A stretch of 64,000 nt of DNA from Hymenoscyphus infarciens. Its lineage: Eukaryota > Ascomycota > Leotiomycetes > Helotiales > Helotiaceae. Below the pieces are notes generated by a model. It was not told the DNA's origin, ran no database searches, and worked only from the letters and a program-made list of their open reading frames with translations. Position numbers and translations under genes: made by a program. Location: positions 60,742 through 124,741 of the forward strand of contig LLCB01000165.1 in the NCBI GenBank assembly GCA_001414345.1. The letters run 5' to 3'. Shown in pieces: positions 11,592 to 22,210 of the stretch. Position 1 is the first letter of the stretch. Every line of letters starts with the position of its first letter.

Positions 11592-12299
11592 CTACTGGAA
11601 CGTTCGGCATGGGTATCTATCACCAATTAGTAATTGTCTTCAGAGACCTAGAGAAAGAGGAAACTTACGTCTCCCCCTCAGGATAAGCATTCTCCTCGGT
11701 CAATTTGTATTTATCAGCGCCAACCTTCAAACTAGCACCACTAGGCAAAGGTGGCAACCCATCCTTCCCCAGCGCAGCCAACACACCACTCTTCCCCTCC
11801 TTCTTAAAATAAGCACTCAATCCCGTCTGTCCCTCTTCTTGAACAGCAGCGAGCGCCTTCGTGCCCGCCTCCCCAATCAACTCCTTCTTCGGCGCGCTGG
11901 CTGATCCAACACTCAGTAGAGCGACAGCGTCCGCTTGACTAACGAATGATAATTGCGGGTACGAACGTCGAGAATCGCGTTTCCAATATGGGTTATCTGC
12001 AATATCGCCAGCGGGCAGGGTAACGGGGTCTTTGAAGGAGAAGGGATCGTTGGATCCGGGGGGTGGATTGCGGAATTGGGGGTTCAATGGTACGCCATTT
12101 GATCGAGTGGAATCGACGGCGAAGAAGCGACGGATTACCTCCCAGATGCCGGTGGATTGGACTGTGTATTTCTGTGATGGAATTGTCAGTCTCGTGGGCA
12201 ACGGGGCATCGGGAAGAGAGTGAGGTGGGCAATTACTTTATGGACGTCGATGACGCGGTTGCTGGCTTGCGCGACTTTGGCCGCTGCCTGGGAAGACAT
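11592..12299 (-). CDS. NADH:ubiquinone oxidoreductase 21.3 kDa subunit (NUZM type), 3 exons
   Basis: Accessory subunit of mitochondrial complex I in filamentous fungi. Minus-strand exons 12237-12299, 11669-12171 and 11592-11616 join in frame to 196 residues. The protein reads KYTVQSTGIWEVIRRFFAVD, SNGVPLNPQFRNPPPGS, the hallmark PVTLPAGDIADNPYWKRD, then YPQLSFVSQADAVALLSVGS, GKDGLPPLPSG, and ends YPCRTFQ. The last exon is only 25 nt. It was found because the large frame stops right at a GTAAGT donor and the family ends in YPCRTF; a TACTAAT branch sequence precedes the acceptor. The first intron is 65 nt. Presence of this subunit implies an organism with complex I, unlike baker's yeast. Confidence 0.93.
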
Positions 12300-12867
12300 G
12301 ATTCCTGCTCTCGGGGGGTGGTGAGAGGGGAATTGACTTTTGGTTATGGGAGGGGGAGCTCTTGAGATGATGGGTTGAGGTGGTTGTCGTTCCAGTTTCG
12401 TTGCTTTCGCGCGGTTCCGGGGTTTATCCGGGATGCAGTGCCTATCAGAGCTCTGGGATTACAAGAAGGGAATTGAAGTCATAAATCTATCTATATGAGG
12501 GTTTGGTATCATTTTCTAAGAGTACTTCAATTGAGTCCCTAGGCAAAATGCGACTAGAGTATTTAGCTATGAAATCGCTGTTACATTTCCAAGTCCCTGT
12601 TGAGCCCTCACTCAAAACGCCGGATTTGTGTCAATTCTAGGACACGATTTTTGAGAACACTTCATGTCTAACAACTGGTGATAAAGAAAGAAAGCTGAAT
12701 TGTTACTAATCCTGCCAATAAAGTACATATCCAAATCCATTAACACTCCTTCAATCAGTCAATGCCCATTTTGTGTACCAACGACCGAGACGAAAGTCCT
12801 ACCAAGAAACTCGCTAGTAAATCATTCAAAGTTTCCAGATACTCATCATTTTCAAATGACCGGGAGC

Positions 12868-13683
12868 TCAAGCACCAACAATCTTTCCCTCATTACTATC
12901 CAACTTCTCCGCGGTGTCAGCTACTTGAGCCGCAACCTCCGCCTTAGCTTCATCTTCCTTGGTGGCGCCATTGGTACCATTAGTAACCTCTTCCTCGCTC
13001 TCACTCGGCCCAGATATGAATACATCGACGAGATCCTCAACAACTTGAACAGTACCAGATGGGGATCCGGCTTGAGCAGCCAAGACCTTTCCAGATTTGT
13101 CGACAACAAAAACACCTCTGGTAGTACCGGCGGGAGCTTTCTTCAAACCGATTGCCGTGATAAGAGTTTGGTGAGGGTCACAGAGAAGCGGATATGGCAG
13201 TTTCTGCTTCTCCTTGAATGTGGTGTTTGCTTTTGGCGAATCCTTGGAGAGACCGAAGATGGAGAATCCAGTCGCAGTGAGTGGGGTATATTTATCGCGG
13301 AATTCGCAAGCTTGTTTTGTGCCTATTTGGATTAGTAAATGAGATCCGAGTTTGTTAGATGAATTATTTATCGGGTACTAACATCCTGGGGTAGAAGCTT
13401 TGGGATATGTGAACAGGACCACACCGGCTTTGCTCTCATCAACGAGTTGCTTAAGCGTGACCTTGGTTCCCTCCTGGGTCTCAATCTCACCGCCGAAGCC
13501 CTCGAGATCAATAGTCGCGCCAAGTTCGACTTTTGACGCGCCTGCAGCTTTTGGCGCAACGACTTCCTTGACCTTTGCGATGGCTTTTTCGACAGGACCC
13601 TTCTTCTTAGCTGGACGAGCTACCTCATCTGGCTCTTCCGCATATTCAACAGGCGTTTTACGCTTCCTGAGTTCGCGAGGCAT
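12868..13683 (-). CDS. DOT5: Dot5/PrxQ-type peroxiredoxin, 2 exons
   Basis: Thiol peroxidase of the AhpC/TSA (PrxQ/BCP) class that reduces hydroperoxides. The yeast homologue Dot5 is nuclear and linked to telomeric silencing. Exons 13383-13683 and 12868-13322 give 251 residues. The N-terminus is basic (ELRKRKTP, RPAKKKGP), fitting nuclear targeting. The catalytic segment is FTYPKASTPGCTKQACEFRD, with peroxidatic Cys101 and resolving Cys106 in the C-x4-C spacing of PrxQ enzymes. Downstream are FGLSKDSPKANTTFKEKQ and LPYPLLCDPHQTLI, and an acidic Glu/Ala-rich tail of about 45 residues. The 60-nt intron (donor GTTAGT) interrupts the codon for the catalytic cysteine itself (T/GC). Confidence 0.93.
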
Positions 13684-15325
13684 CTTGGGGGGCGTGGGAG
13701 ATGAGTTGTGGTATCAAATGGCGCAATATCAAGGAGTTGTGAGGTCCGGCGCAAGCAGGAGGGGTTGCGCCAAGGGGAGAGACGAAGCTGTTTCGGATAT
13801 GAAGGTTTGCGCGAGTTGCACGCGCGCAAAAGGTGTTTGTGAGGGGGAATCAGTGGTAGGAAAGGGCGCAAAGAGGGAGGGAGAAAGAGGAGAAGAGGAG
13901 AAGAGGAGAAGAGGAGAAGAGGTTGAGCCGACGTTAAATTATAAATTGTGGCTGGCTTGTCTGGTCATACTCGAACGGTGACGACGGGGTCAGGGGGTTT
14001 GTCTAGGTACGGAGTCGAGGTCTGCACTGCTCCCGTTATGTAGGATCCGCGGCGTCTAAAGTTATCCAGCAAATAAGAAGCCTATCGAGCACCACGGATT
14101 GGCAGGTTGGTGCGCCCAGACTGGTTCAAGCGAGCCATCAAAAAGCCGGGGGAGATATGAGGAATTTGATACTAATTCTGTAAATGGATCCCGGACTTGA
14201 TATGGCCTCCACTGCGCACTTTTATATTGCCGCGTGCTGCCCAAACAACAGCAGAGAGGCTTTTGACAGCCAGCAAGCAGCGCTTGGGTATGAAAATCCA
14301 ACGATTCCGACTTTGGATCTCTCCGTTGAATCAGATCTCCATCTCTTCCTACCTTAGCAAAGCAGCTCCAACACGTGATCAAAATCAGTGTATAAGTTTG
14401 AAACGCCGGGTTGAGCTTAGGTCTAAGTACTCTATTGGTAGTTGCACCTATGATCAGGTTGAGGTTGGTTGTGTCAGGTTTGGTTGCTTTGTGCTTGTGT
14501 GCAAAAGTACAAGATTTGGTGGTGAGGCTTTTCAAGGTTGGGGAGTGAGCTCACGATGGTAAAAGCGGCAGTAAGCCGTTCCTGCCACCTACCTACCTAG
14601 CTTGTTGTTCCAGCTTTCTGGGGTAATTCAAGTGCATTATCCTAAAGACTAGGAACAAGTTGGAATTATTAACCGAGATGCTTGGAGCAATCACTCAAAT
14701 GCTCTCAAACTACTTGGGTTAATAGTTTAGACGTATTTACTGCTGCTCTTAATGCCCATCTGAGAGACCAGATTGAACCTCGGGAAAAGAGAAACGGTTC
14801 CATTCCATCATCCTCATGCAGCTGTTCGTTTAAAGATGGAAACGAAGATCTCTTCTCCCCTCCTTTTGAACCTTCCGGGAGGATCTGGAACTTGATTACT
14901 GTATAAAAGAAGATGCACTTTGAACAAATGAAAAGACATCGATTTCTGACCTGGATACGTCTTGGCAGCTCAGCTCTGCATCATCGGCCAATCCGGCTAC
15001 CGGAGTCTGGTCGGGGGTTCGGTAAACAAATGACGCTAACCAGGAGGCAAAAACTTCTCCAACTTCTAGGTTTAAGGGCGCTTTCTCCCCGGTTTCTTCC
15101 TCTCCACAGCCAGCGTGCACTTGGAAAACAACTCATATTTCCTACCTTGCACCTTCCATTCACCCCAGACCTACAAATATCAAACAATCACCTCGACCAC
15201 TCCGCATATCCTTCTTGCGGATAAAAACCACCATCTCAACCCTCAAAGAAAGGGATCCTTTAAACCGACGCGCCTGGACCCACGATAATCATCGGGACTA
15301 GTCCTGCAACCATCACACGAGCAAG
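13684..15325. other. Intergenic region with a GAGGAGAA microsatellite
   Basis: Divergent promoter region between the peroxiredoxin and Ups genes. A purine repeat (GAGGAGAA-like) lies at about 13870-13920. Overlapping open frames at 14062-14562 and 14682-15224 on both strands lack recognisable domains and splice structure. No gene is called. Confidence 0.45.
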
Positions 15326-15949
15326 ATGAAGGTCTTCTCGAACGAGGAAACGTTCGATTATTCCTGGGAGGAGGTTTCAACCGCCAACTGGAGGAAGTAC
15401 TGTCCCTGGAACGATAAATCCACACATGTCATAGCCGTGGATACATTATCGCGACATGTCGACACCAAAACCGGAATTGTATGTTCATCCCTAACTTCCA
15501 CTTTTGAAAATTGCTAATTATTTCCGCAGCTCCGAACCGAACGATTAATTACTTGCAAACAGAGTGCACCAAAATGGCTGAGCTCTCTCTTTGGAGCATC
15601 CGATACTTCACACGTCTTTGAAACTTCCTACGTCGACCCTGAATCGAAAAAAGTCACCATGGTCTCGCAGAATCTGACCTGGTCCAACATCCTCAGCGTC
15701 CGAGAATCCGTCGTTTACCAACCCATTTCCGCCACCAGAACACAATTCAAGCAGGATGCAAAAGTCACCGCATTATGCGGTGGATGGCAGAAAGTCAAGA
15801 CGGCTGTCGAGGACAATGCAGTGATGCGATTCAAGGAAAATGCCATCAAAGGCAAGGAAGGATTCGAATCTGTTCTAGAGATGAGCCGACGAGTATTCAG
15901 CGAAGAGAAACTCAAGCAACGAGAACAAGAGAAGATGGTAGCATCATAG
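15326..15949 (+). CDS. Ups2/Ups3-type PRELI/MSF1 lipid-transfer protein, 2 exons
   Basis: PRELI/MSF1 family proteins shuttle phospholipids in the mitochondrial intermembrane space in complex with Mdm35; Ups2-type members transfer phosphatidylserine. Exons 15326-15478 and 15530-15949 (51-nt intron, GTATGT ... CCGCAG) give 190 residues. The start [17 protein letters not shown] followed by [16 protein letters not shown] matches the Ups2/Ups3 N-terminus rather than Ups1. [16 protein letters not shown] and [14 protein letters not shown] are the next conserved blocks, and the C-terminal helix contains [17 protein letters not shown]. Length is close to yeast Ups3 (about 180) and shorter than Ups2 (about 230), so I leave the symbol open. 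No presequence is seen, as is usual for the family. Confidence 0.9.
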
Positions 15950-16586
15950 ACGGAAAAGAGAGACGACGGAACTTTGATGTTCACCATTCGATTCATTCAC
16001 GACTTTCACGACTCTATCCCTCCTTCGATTAGCGCGCATAGAGGTACACCAGCATCAGACAGACTACGGAAATTGGAGGGTACATAAAATTAGAAGTACT
16101 GGACATGGGCGGCGGTACGGGTACATATAATGTTTTTTGTTTGATTTGAGAGATGTTTCTTCTTTTCAGCATGGCGTTTACGGGTTTAGAAGGGTGGTCA
16201 AATTGCTGATTTTCCACGCTTTTGGAAAATCTCCTTTGCGTTGTACACTATTAGATGTGCAACTTCTCTGGCCAGGCTTTGTAGGCAAATAGAAGAGGGG
16301 AAGCAGAACCTATAGAGAGAGTGTGTCGTATAACAACAAAACAACAAAACACAAAAACAACTGAAAAGTTATTTGGTCTCAGCTCAATTCATCTCAATTT
16401 GAGTCACAATGATAGAAGACATATAAAAACATAAACAAAGAGTTCAAGTCTTATGCATGTGAAAATGAAATCCCCGCAATGCCAACTCATTTTGAATGCA
16501 TGAAAGAAGCATGGACACAAGGTGGGTATCTTTGACTGATTTGTACAAATTTAATATGCCAGGGCTCCAATGACTCAAATCTCATG
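15950..16586. other. Convergent 3' flanks
   Basis: Intergenic space between two convergent genes. It contains an (ACAACAAA)n-like run near 16331-16362. No open frame of interest. Confidence 0.5.
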
Positions 16587-17130
16587 TCAAGACTGGACCT
16601 TAATCTTAGCCTCACATTTCCGTCGATAATTAACCACCACCTTCCTAAATTCCACCATTAACTCTCCTTTCAATGCTTCATCCGCGATTTCTAACGCTTC
16701 CGGGTAGCGTTTGAAGAAGTAAAGTTCTTCTATTGCGTGCAGGATGTTTTGGGATTCTGGTTTGCTGGGGTTTGAGAGAGGGAGGGTGAGGCTTTTGTGG
16801 AGCTGAGTTCTGTTAGCTCTTCCAGATTCTCTCTCGCTTGATATGGATGTTGTTTGGAGGATATCTTGGGATGAGAGGAGAAATAGATTGAGTGAGGGGG
16901 GTAATGAGGAGTGGGAAAGAGCGTGAGAGGAATAGGACAATGAGAAAGATGGGGATGAAACTCACTTCTCCCGTCTCAAATTTGGCCCTCCATGCTCGTT
17001 TTTGCTTCTGGAAATCTTCGGCGGATTGGAAATCCCGTGGGGCTTGGGGGGTTGTTGCTGGGTTGTTTGTGGGCTCTGTGTCGGAGGAGTCGATGTCGAT
17101 TGCGAAGAGATTGTTTTCTTCGTCTGACAT
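16587..17130 (-). CDS. Small conserved acidic/TPR-like protein, 126 residues, 2 exons
   Basis: Exons 16966-17130 and 16587-16802 join in phase 0 across a 163-nt intron (GTGAGT ... ACTCAG). Exon 1 encodes an acidic, disordered N-terminus (SDEENNLFAIDIDSSDTEP) and a basic stretch QKQKRAWRAKFETGE. Exon 2 encodes an alpha-helical part, NILHAIEELYFFKRYPEALE then IADEALKG and EFRKVVVNYRRKCEAKI. The pattern of small and aromatic residues in two antiparallel helices resembles a single TPR-like hairpin. Similar small proteins exist in other ascomycetes, but I cannot assign a function. The intron is supported because both halves read as protein and the unspliced frame is T/F/S-rich and unlike protein. 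Confidence 0.72.
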
Positions 17131-18778
17131 TATTTGTTTTCTGGCTTGGGCTTGAAGAGGAAAGTGGCTTTCGCGGTTTGGGGTGGATGAGAGTCACTTT
17201 TCTGGATTTTGTATACCTGTATACCTAGCTGGATTGGGGTTGTGGTTAGTGAGAAGGAGAGGGGTTTCCTTATCGGGCTGATAAGAAATTTCAAGTGAGG
17301 CGTCACGATAGACAGTGGGAATGGAGTAAACAGTATGGTTTCGATTTGGCGGCCGTTTTTTGAGGCTCGACCAAATGCAAAAGCTGAGATCGGAACTCGC
17401 TTCTTCCCTCTCGACATCGTGCTGCTCTCGGAGTTGAAGTCGTTCCTTCCCTAATATCTCCCTTCACAACTGCTCTCGTCCCATTACTGTATGACGAGCG
17501 CAGTTGTGTCGCAATTGAGAAGGGAAGGCACGACGACTCTGACCATGTCCAGAGTATACCTTAACTTCCCTCGCCCTCCCCATATATACGATTTTTCGTC
17601 GTCGAAAACGAATCGTGGGGGTGCGTGAGGTGACGGCGGGCCGCGGCCCTCGATTGTTGTACTTCTGCGTGAAGGATACTCTCTATATCTCTTCGGAGTC
17701 CATTCCAATTCCCTAGACATAATGCTTTCAATCTTCAACTTGAGACTTTTCTTTTCCGTCAACCTGCTTGCCTGTACTCTTCTTCCTTTTCACTTCACCT
17801 CGTCTCAGCATTTGAGTTAAATTTCTCTCTCTATTTATACACTTGGAAGAGGAAAATGGATCACTCACTATACCGAACATACACAGCAAGATGTTAGTAC
17901 TGCTCTTGGCCCCCAGAAATCGCACGATAGCTGCATTTTCTTCCTGTAGCCTCATGTAGCTCCGCCCCCATAACGACCCTTTTAGGGAATAGAGCCGCCA
18001 AATTCCCCTTTTCATCAGCCCCAACGTTACCTAGTAACCTGGTAATAGTCGTAAGCACAGAAGAGCTTATTCTTGTCCTTCGCTTAAAGTAATCTGATCT
18101 TAAGGCTGAAAAGCGCCTCCACACAACGTGCCAGAGTGGAGACCAAAACTTCCATTGCGTTTCTATTTGTTGGTTTTCATCATGTACATGCATCGGGGAT
18201 GACTTTGGGTGTGGAGAGTAGAATCCCACAGCCTTCTTTCTTCGACTATTTTAAAGTTTGCGCAGGTTGAAACATTGGTAGTATGGGTTAATAGGAAAGA
18301 GAAGATTTGTGGCTTCATTAGGTTGTACACCTGTAGTTTTGTTGTGCATGAGGCTCGGCTTGACCGTTCTCGACCTTTGAGCCTCAAGATCGGAGTATAA
18401 TAGAAATTCAAGCCATTAATCTTCCAGCCTTTTCTCTTTTATCACTGTCACTCTTTGCATACTGGAAGCATAAACTCCTTAATTTTATTCATCTCACTTC
18501 TCAATCTCCTCTTATCTTGTGTTTCTTATATCAAGGTCAATTCTCAAAAATTGTCTTCAAGATGGGACCCTGGATGATTTCAAGTAGCCCGCAGACTTGC
18601 GCGGCCCACAATCATTCAGTTAAATACGATTTTAAACTTTATGGAAGCAACAACCCACTACTAGTTATCCAGAAACCGGCACCAAACGACGATGTAACCA
18701 GTCAAAAGGCTCGTCGATACCCATATTTCCTCATAGTTCTTTTTTTAACACAAAACTCTGTTTGTCAAAGTATTCCTC
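17131..18778. other. Intergenic region, no gene called
   Basis: Contains the promoter of the small acidic gene and unassigned sequence. The 95-residue minus frame at 17130-17417 begins with a plausible ATG (MSRGKKRVPISAFAFG) but soon loses protein character; it may be a leader ORF. Frames at 17484-18411 minus show no domain. Confidence 0.4.
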
Positions 18779-19690
18779 GTGAATGCCATCATCGCCATCA
18801 TCCTCTCCCTCGCACTATTCGTCGACAAAGTCAAAGTTCACGCATATGATTCTCGCCCTTCACGAAAGGATAAAGAAGAATACATGCGCGACGTCAAACT
18901 AATTCACACAATCGAATCTCTCCTCCAAACCCTAAGCGACCAACAACTCATAGCAAGCATCGCACTTCTTCTTGCAGTCAGCCACCAAGAACGTCAATTA
19001 TTCGCATACCACTACAACCTGGTCTGCACCATGCTAGTCCTCGGCGTCGTAACACACTTAAACCTCCTAATGAATATAACCGACTTCCTCTACAAAGGCC
19101 GCCTCCTAGCATTCTACCGTCTCGGCGCTATCCTAATATAAGTCATCCTCTCCGGCCTCGTCCTCAAAGCCCGTCTCTCAAATAACTTCCCCACCACAGT
19201 CGGTCCACTATCAATCATCCCAGGAGCTTGCGTCGAGAATTTGAATAGCACAGATCTCCTCGGAACCTCCGGTTGGAACACACTGCACCGGTGTAGCAGC
19301 AAGTACCACCGCCAACGCAACACAATTCCTCAACAACCTCACCGCATCCACCACCGCCAGTGGCGGAATAGGAGAATACACCACCCTCATCATAATCCTC
19401 ATCATCGTTCTTGGTTCCGTACTCAGCGAGTATCTACAAGCTAACCTCACACTCACACCCAAAAAACCTATTGGGATGGGTTGATTTGGGATTGCGTGTT
19501 CGTTTGCTAGTATTATTGCTTCTTCAGCTATCGTTGGGGTTTTCTTCGTACGATATGGACGGTTGAGAAATGAGATGGAGGTTCCGGCGCTGTATAGGGC
19601 TGCGGATGTTAATGAGTGGCCTTATTCGCAGATTCTGCCGATTTTGATGTTGGCTGGGCGAGGGGGAATATTGCGATTGTTAAGGCGGTG
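18779..19690 (+). pseudogene. Broken fungal integral-membrane protein gene
   Basis: The reading begins LVNAIIAIILSLALFV (first membrane segment) and continues with LSDQQLIASIALLLAVS, YHYNLVCTMLVLGVVTHLNL and LLAFYRLGAILI, a pattern seen in a family of fungal multi-pass proteins whose hallmark is SDQQL followed by YHF...THL. A TAA at 19139-19141 stops the frame, yet the same frame continues as VILSGLVLKARLSNNFPTTV. Near 19270-19290 the coding potential shifts frame to GVAASTTANATQFLNNLTAS and EYTTLIIILIIVLGSVLSEY. A TGA near 19482 interrupts again, followed by ACSFASIIASSAIVGVFFV and EWPYSQILPILMLAGRGG. Two stops and one frameshift make a functional product unlikely. No convincing N-terminal exon is seen upstream. 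Confidence 0.8.
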
Positions 19691-20329
19691 ACGGAGAGTT
19701 TTATTGGGGTTCGGGGGAGGAGGTAGGGGAAGCATGTTTCGCTTGCGATGAGGAAGGGGGCGTGGGTTATGGAAAGGGGGATGATGAGGGGAACTCTTCT
19801 GACGAGTAGAAGTTTTTGTTGGCTTTGTAATGAGTTTCTTTTGGTTGCTGTTTGGTTGGGGATGGGTGTGGAAAAATGGGGTTGGGTGTACTTGTAGAGC
19901 ATATCTCTTGGGAGATGGTAACTTGATGAGTTGATGCTATTAAGCTAGTACGATAACATTTTATGGACTCCTGTTGCTTGAAAACTTCTCTTGAGCTTTG
20001 CTGTGGCGGTTTTTGGAAATTCCACTTGTTAGGCACTTGAGGAGGAGGTTATAGGAAAGCCAATCGCTTTTCCGGGTCTCTTCACAGTTTGATTATGAGT
20101 GGGAAGTTTTCAAGTCACCATAAACCAAGAAGCTGGCAGTTTATTTGTAAATCGCTTCATTTGGTGAAACTTCTTCAGTGACTCCTAGATTCCGTCCGAA
20201 GATACCTACGTACCAGATCGAACAAACCCAGACCACAGACATCGTTTCTTGCATCTACACGAATAGTAAAGTCAAAGCACTCCTCTATGAAAACATGAAA
20301 CAAGTTCGATCAACACCAAAACTCCATCC
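19691..20329. other. Short gap, no gene seen
   Basis: Only spurious open frames. It separates the membrane-protein pseudogene from the tandem repeat at 20330. Confidence 0.4.
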
Positions 20330-20600
20330 ACAAAAACACTTTTCCGCCCGATTGAACCACTACACTACCAAGTGTCCCAAGTGCTCCATACTCTCATGCC
20401 CAGTGTAAACCGTAATCGTATGTAAACAGATTCGCAAGCCCACAGTCCAAAAAAACATATTTCCACGCAATGGAACCACTGCAGTGTTCCCTAAAACCCA
20501 GCCGCAATGTAAGCCGTATTCGTATGTAAACAGTTTCGCAAACCACAAGTCCATCAATTTTAGAAATGAAGAATTTCCAGACAATGGCACCGCTTCATCC
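20330..20600. repeat. Imperfect tandem repeat, about 105-120 bp period
   Basis: Two clear units and a partial third share the order TTTCC-GC-GAACCACT ... GTAA-CCGTA-TCGTATGTAAACAG ... TTCGCAA-CC-CA-GTCCA. CGTATGTAAACAG occurs at 20417 and 20521, and GAACCAC occurs at 20354 and 20473 with a diverged GGCACC near 20586. It lies just downstream of the coiled-coil gene 20671-21493, in its 3' flank. Confidence 0.6.
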
Positions 20601-20670
20601 ATCTCTCCGGAATTTACCACCATGAAAAGTGCCACGAAAACACCAAACAATAGTCCGAAACCCGAGAAGC

Positions 20671-21493
20671 TCAGAAGCCATAGCCGGGACTCTCCATCCA
20701 TCGTGCAAGAACATGATAAGGAGCTTCGCCTCTCATATTATCAACAGCAAGTCTCAAATCATCGCGCTCTCTCTTGGTAATCGAGTTTTGAATCTCCTTC
20801 CTCTTATTCTGCTCCTTCAATTGCTCCACCTCCTTCTTCAGAGCCTCGCGCTCACGGCCAGCCTCATCACGTTCAATGGTTAGAGTCGAGTTGCGCATGG
20901 TGAGATGGGTGGCTTCCTTGTCGAGGTCGTCACGCTCCTTGGTGAGAAGGTCACGTTCGATTGTCAGGGTGGAGTTGCGCATGGCGAGAGTGCGGTTTTC
21001 TAGTTCGAGCTCGAGGAGTTGCTGGTCTCGGTCTTCGATTGCCGAGCAGAGGGTGCGGGTGAATTTGGTGAAGCCTTGGATGCCGGTCTCAAGGGCGTTG
21101 AAGATGTACGAGAGTCGCTCTTTCTCTGTGGGTGGAAATTCGTTAGAATGGTTTCCCCAGTGTTTGGAAGGAGAGGTCCATGGTATGGTCAATGGTGCGG
21201 TGGTTAAATGGAAAAAGAGATTGTGATTACTTACTAGGAGCATCCTCTTCTGGCTCAGGTTCCGCCATAGCAGCCCAGAATGGCAATGATTCCTCAGTAA
21301 CCCTATCCCACCATGCAAACAGCTTTTCTTCCTTGAGAACAAGAGGGTCGCCCTCCTCACTCATGTCAACAATCTCAGCATCCTCATCACTGCATTCATC
21401 TTTGAAGCTATCACAGCCAAAGTAGCCACTGTCGCCACTGTTGCTGCTTTGGCGACTGTGGCCGTCGTTATTGCCGTGCTCGTTGGAGGACAT
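20671..21493 (-). CDS. Coiled-coil protein with internal duplication, 237 residues, 2 exons
   Basis: Exons 21235-21493 and 20671-21125 join in frame across a 109-nt intron (GTAAGT ... CCACAG). The N-terminal 85 residues are Ser/Asn/Asp-rich and acidic (SSNEHGNNDGHSRQSSNSGD, then FKDECSDEDAEIVD) with FAWWDRVTEESLPFW as a conserved-looking patch. The second exon begins KKERLSYIFNALETG and forms a continuous coiled coil of about 110 residues. In it the eleven-residue unit MRNSTLTIERD occurs twice, 27 residues apart, showing a tandem duplication of one coiled-coil segment. The tail is VLARWMESPGYGF. I do not recognise the family. It is divergent from the coiled-coil gene at 22211, sharing about 720 bp of upstream DNA. 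Confidence 0.72.
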
Positions 21494-22210
21494 GGCTGCG
21501 AATTTGAAGGTGTTGAGACCAGCGATTGTTCAAAGCGAGAGAAGGCTGAGTGTAGTTCCGATCTCAAGCAAGAGAAGAAGTGTGACGATCTATAGGGGCA
21601 AGACAAGATATAGCGCAATTGTTTACGATGGCTGAGTTGAAGGTTGAAGATCTAAAGAGAAGGGAGAAGGTTGAAGGTTGAAGAGGGAGAAGGTGTCGAT
21701 ATCAAGAGAAGTCTGGGCTCGCTTGAGGGGAGGAAGGCTTGGCGCAACGAAAGGCAAGCGGTGACCAGACAATGTTGGGCAAATAATTTTTGGGGGATTG
21801 TAAGAAACCAGTCAATGCCTTGAAGGGAAGACGAGTTTCTTGAGTGGAAAAAGAGGGGTCGACGTTGATGGTGACGTGGCCCCACTTTTTTGAGGTCTTG
21901 GGGCTGGGTGAATGTTGACTTGCTCGACTCCTCAAAATACTTGTATTAGATGGTCGCCACCGCACCTTGGAGCAACTCATCGCAACATATAAACCCCTAT
22001 TATCATCGCATCCAGGGCTTCGACCACCATTTCGCCTTGACGTTGCGCGTAACTTCGATAATTGGCGAGTATCGTCACAGCTCATCATAATCTTTTCGGC
22101 CGCGATAGTATTCCAAACCACCTCTTATTGCGCCTATCCTGTTACCAGCGCGCACATTGCAAAGTCATAACTCCATCCGCTTCATACTCACTCCCTAACA
22201 GCCTGCAACA
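21494..22210. promoter_or_regulatory. Shared divergent upstream region of two coiled-coil genes
   Basis: About 720 bp lying between the start codons of the minus gene (21493) and the plus gene (22211). It probably contains both promoters and leaders. No specific motif is called. Confidence 0.4.

Noticed and set aside
12700..13335. Plus-strand open frame of 211 residues
   Set aside because: It is the antisense of the peroxiredoxin exon; the minus strand carries the catalytic motifs and correct splicing.
14062..14535. Minus-strand 157-residue frame
   Set aside because: No domain, poor protein character (scattered Trp/Cys/Leu runs), overlaps an equally open plus frame, and sits in a divergent promoter region.
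17130..17417. Minus frame starting MSRGKKRVPISAFAFG
   Set aside because: Protein character is lost after about 40 codons and it abuts the start of the 17130 gene; at most an upstream ORF.
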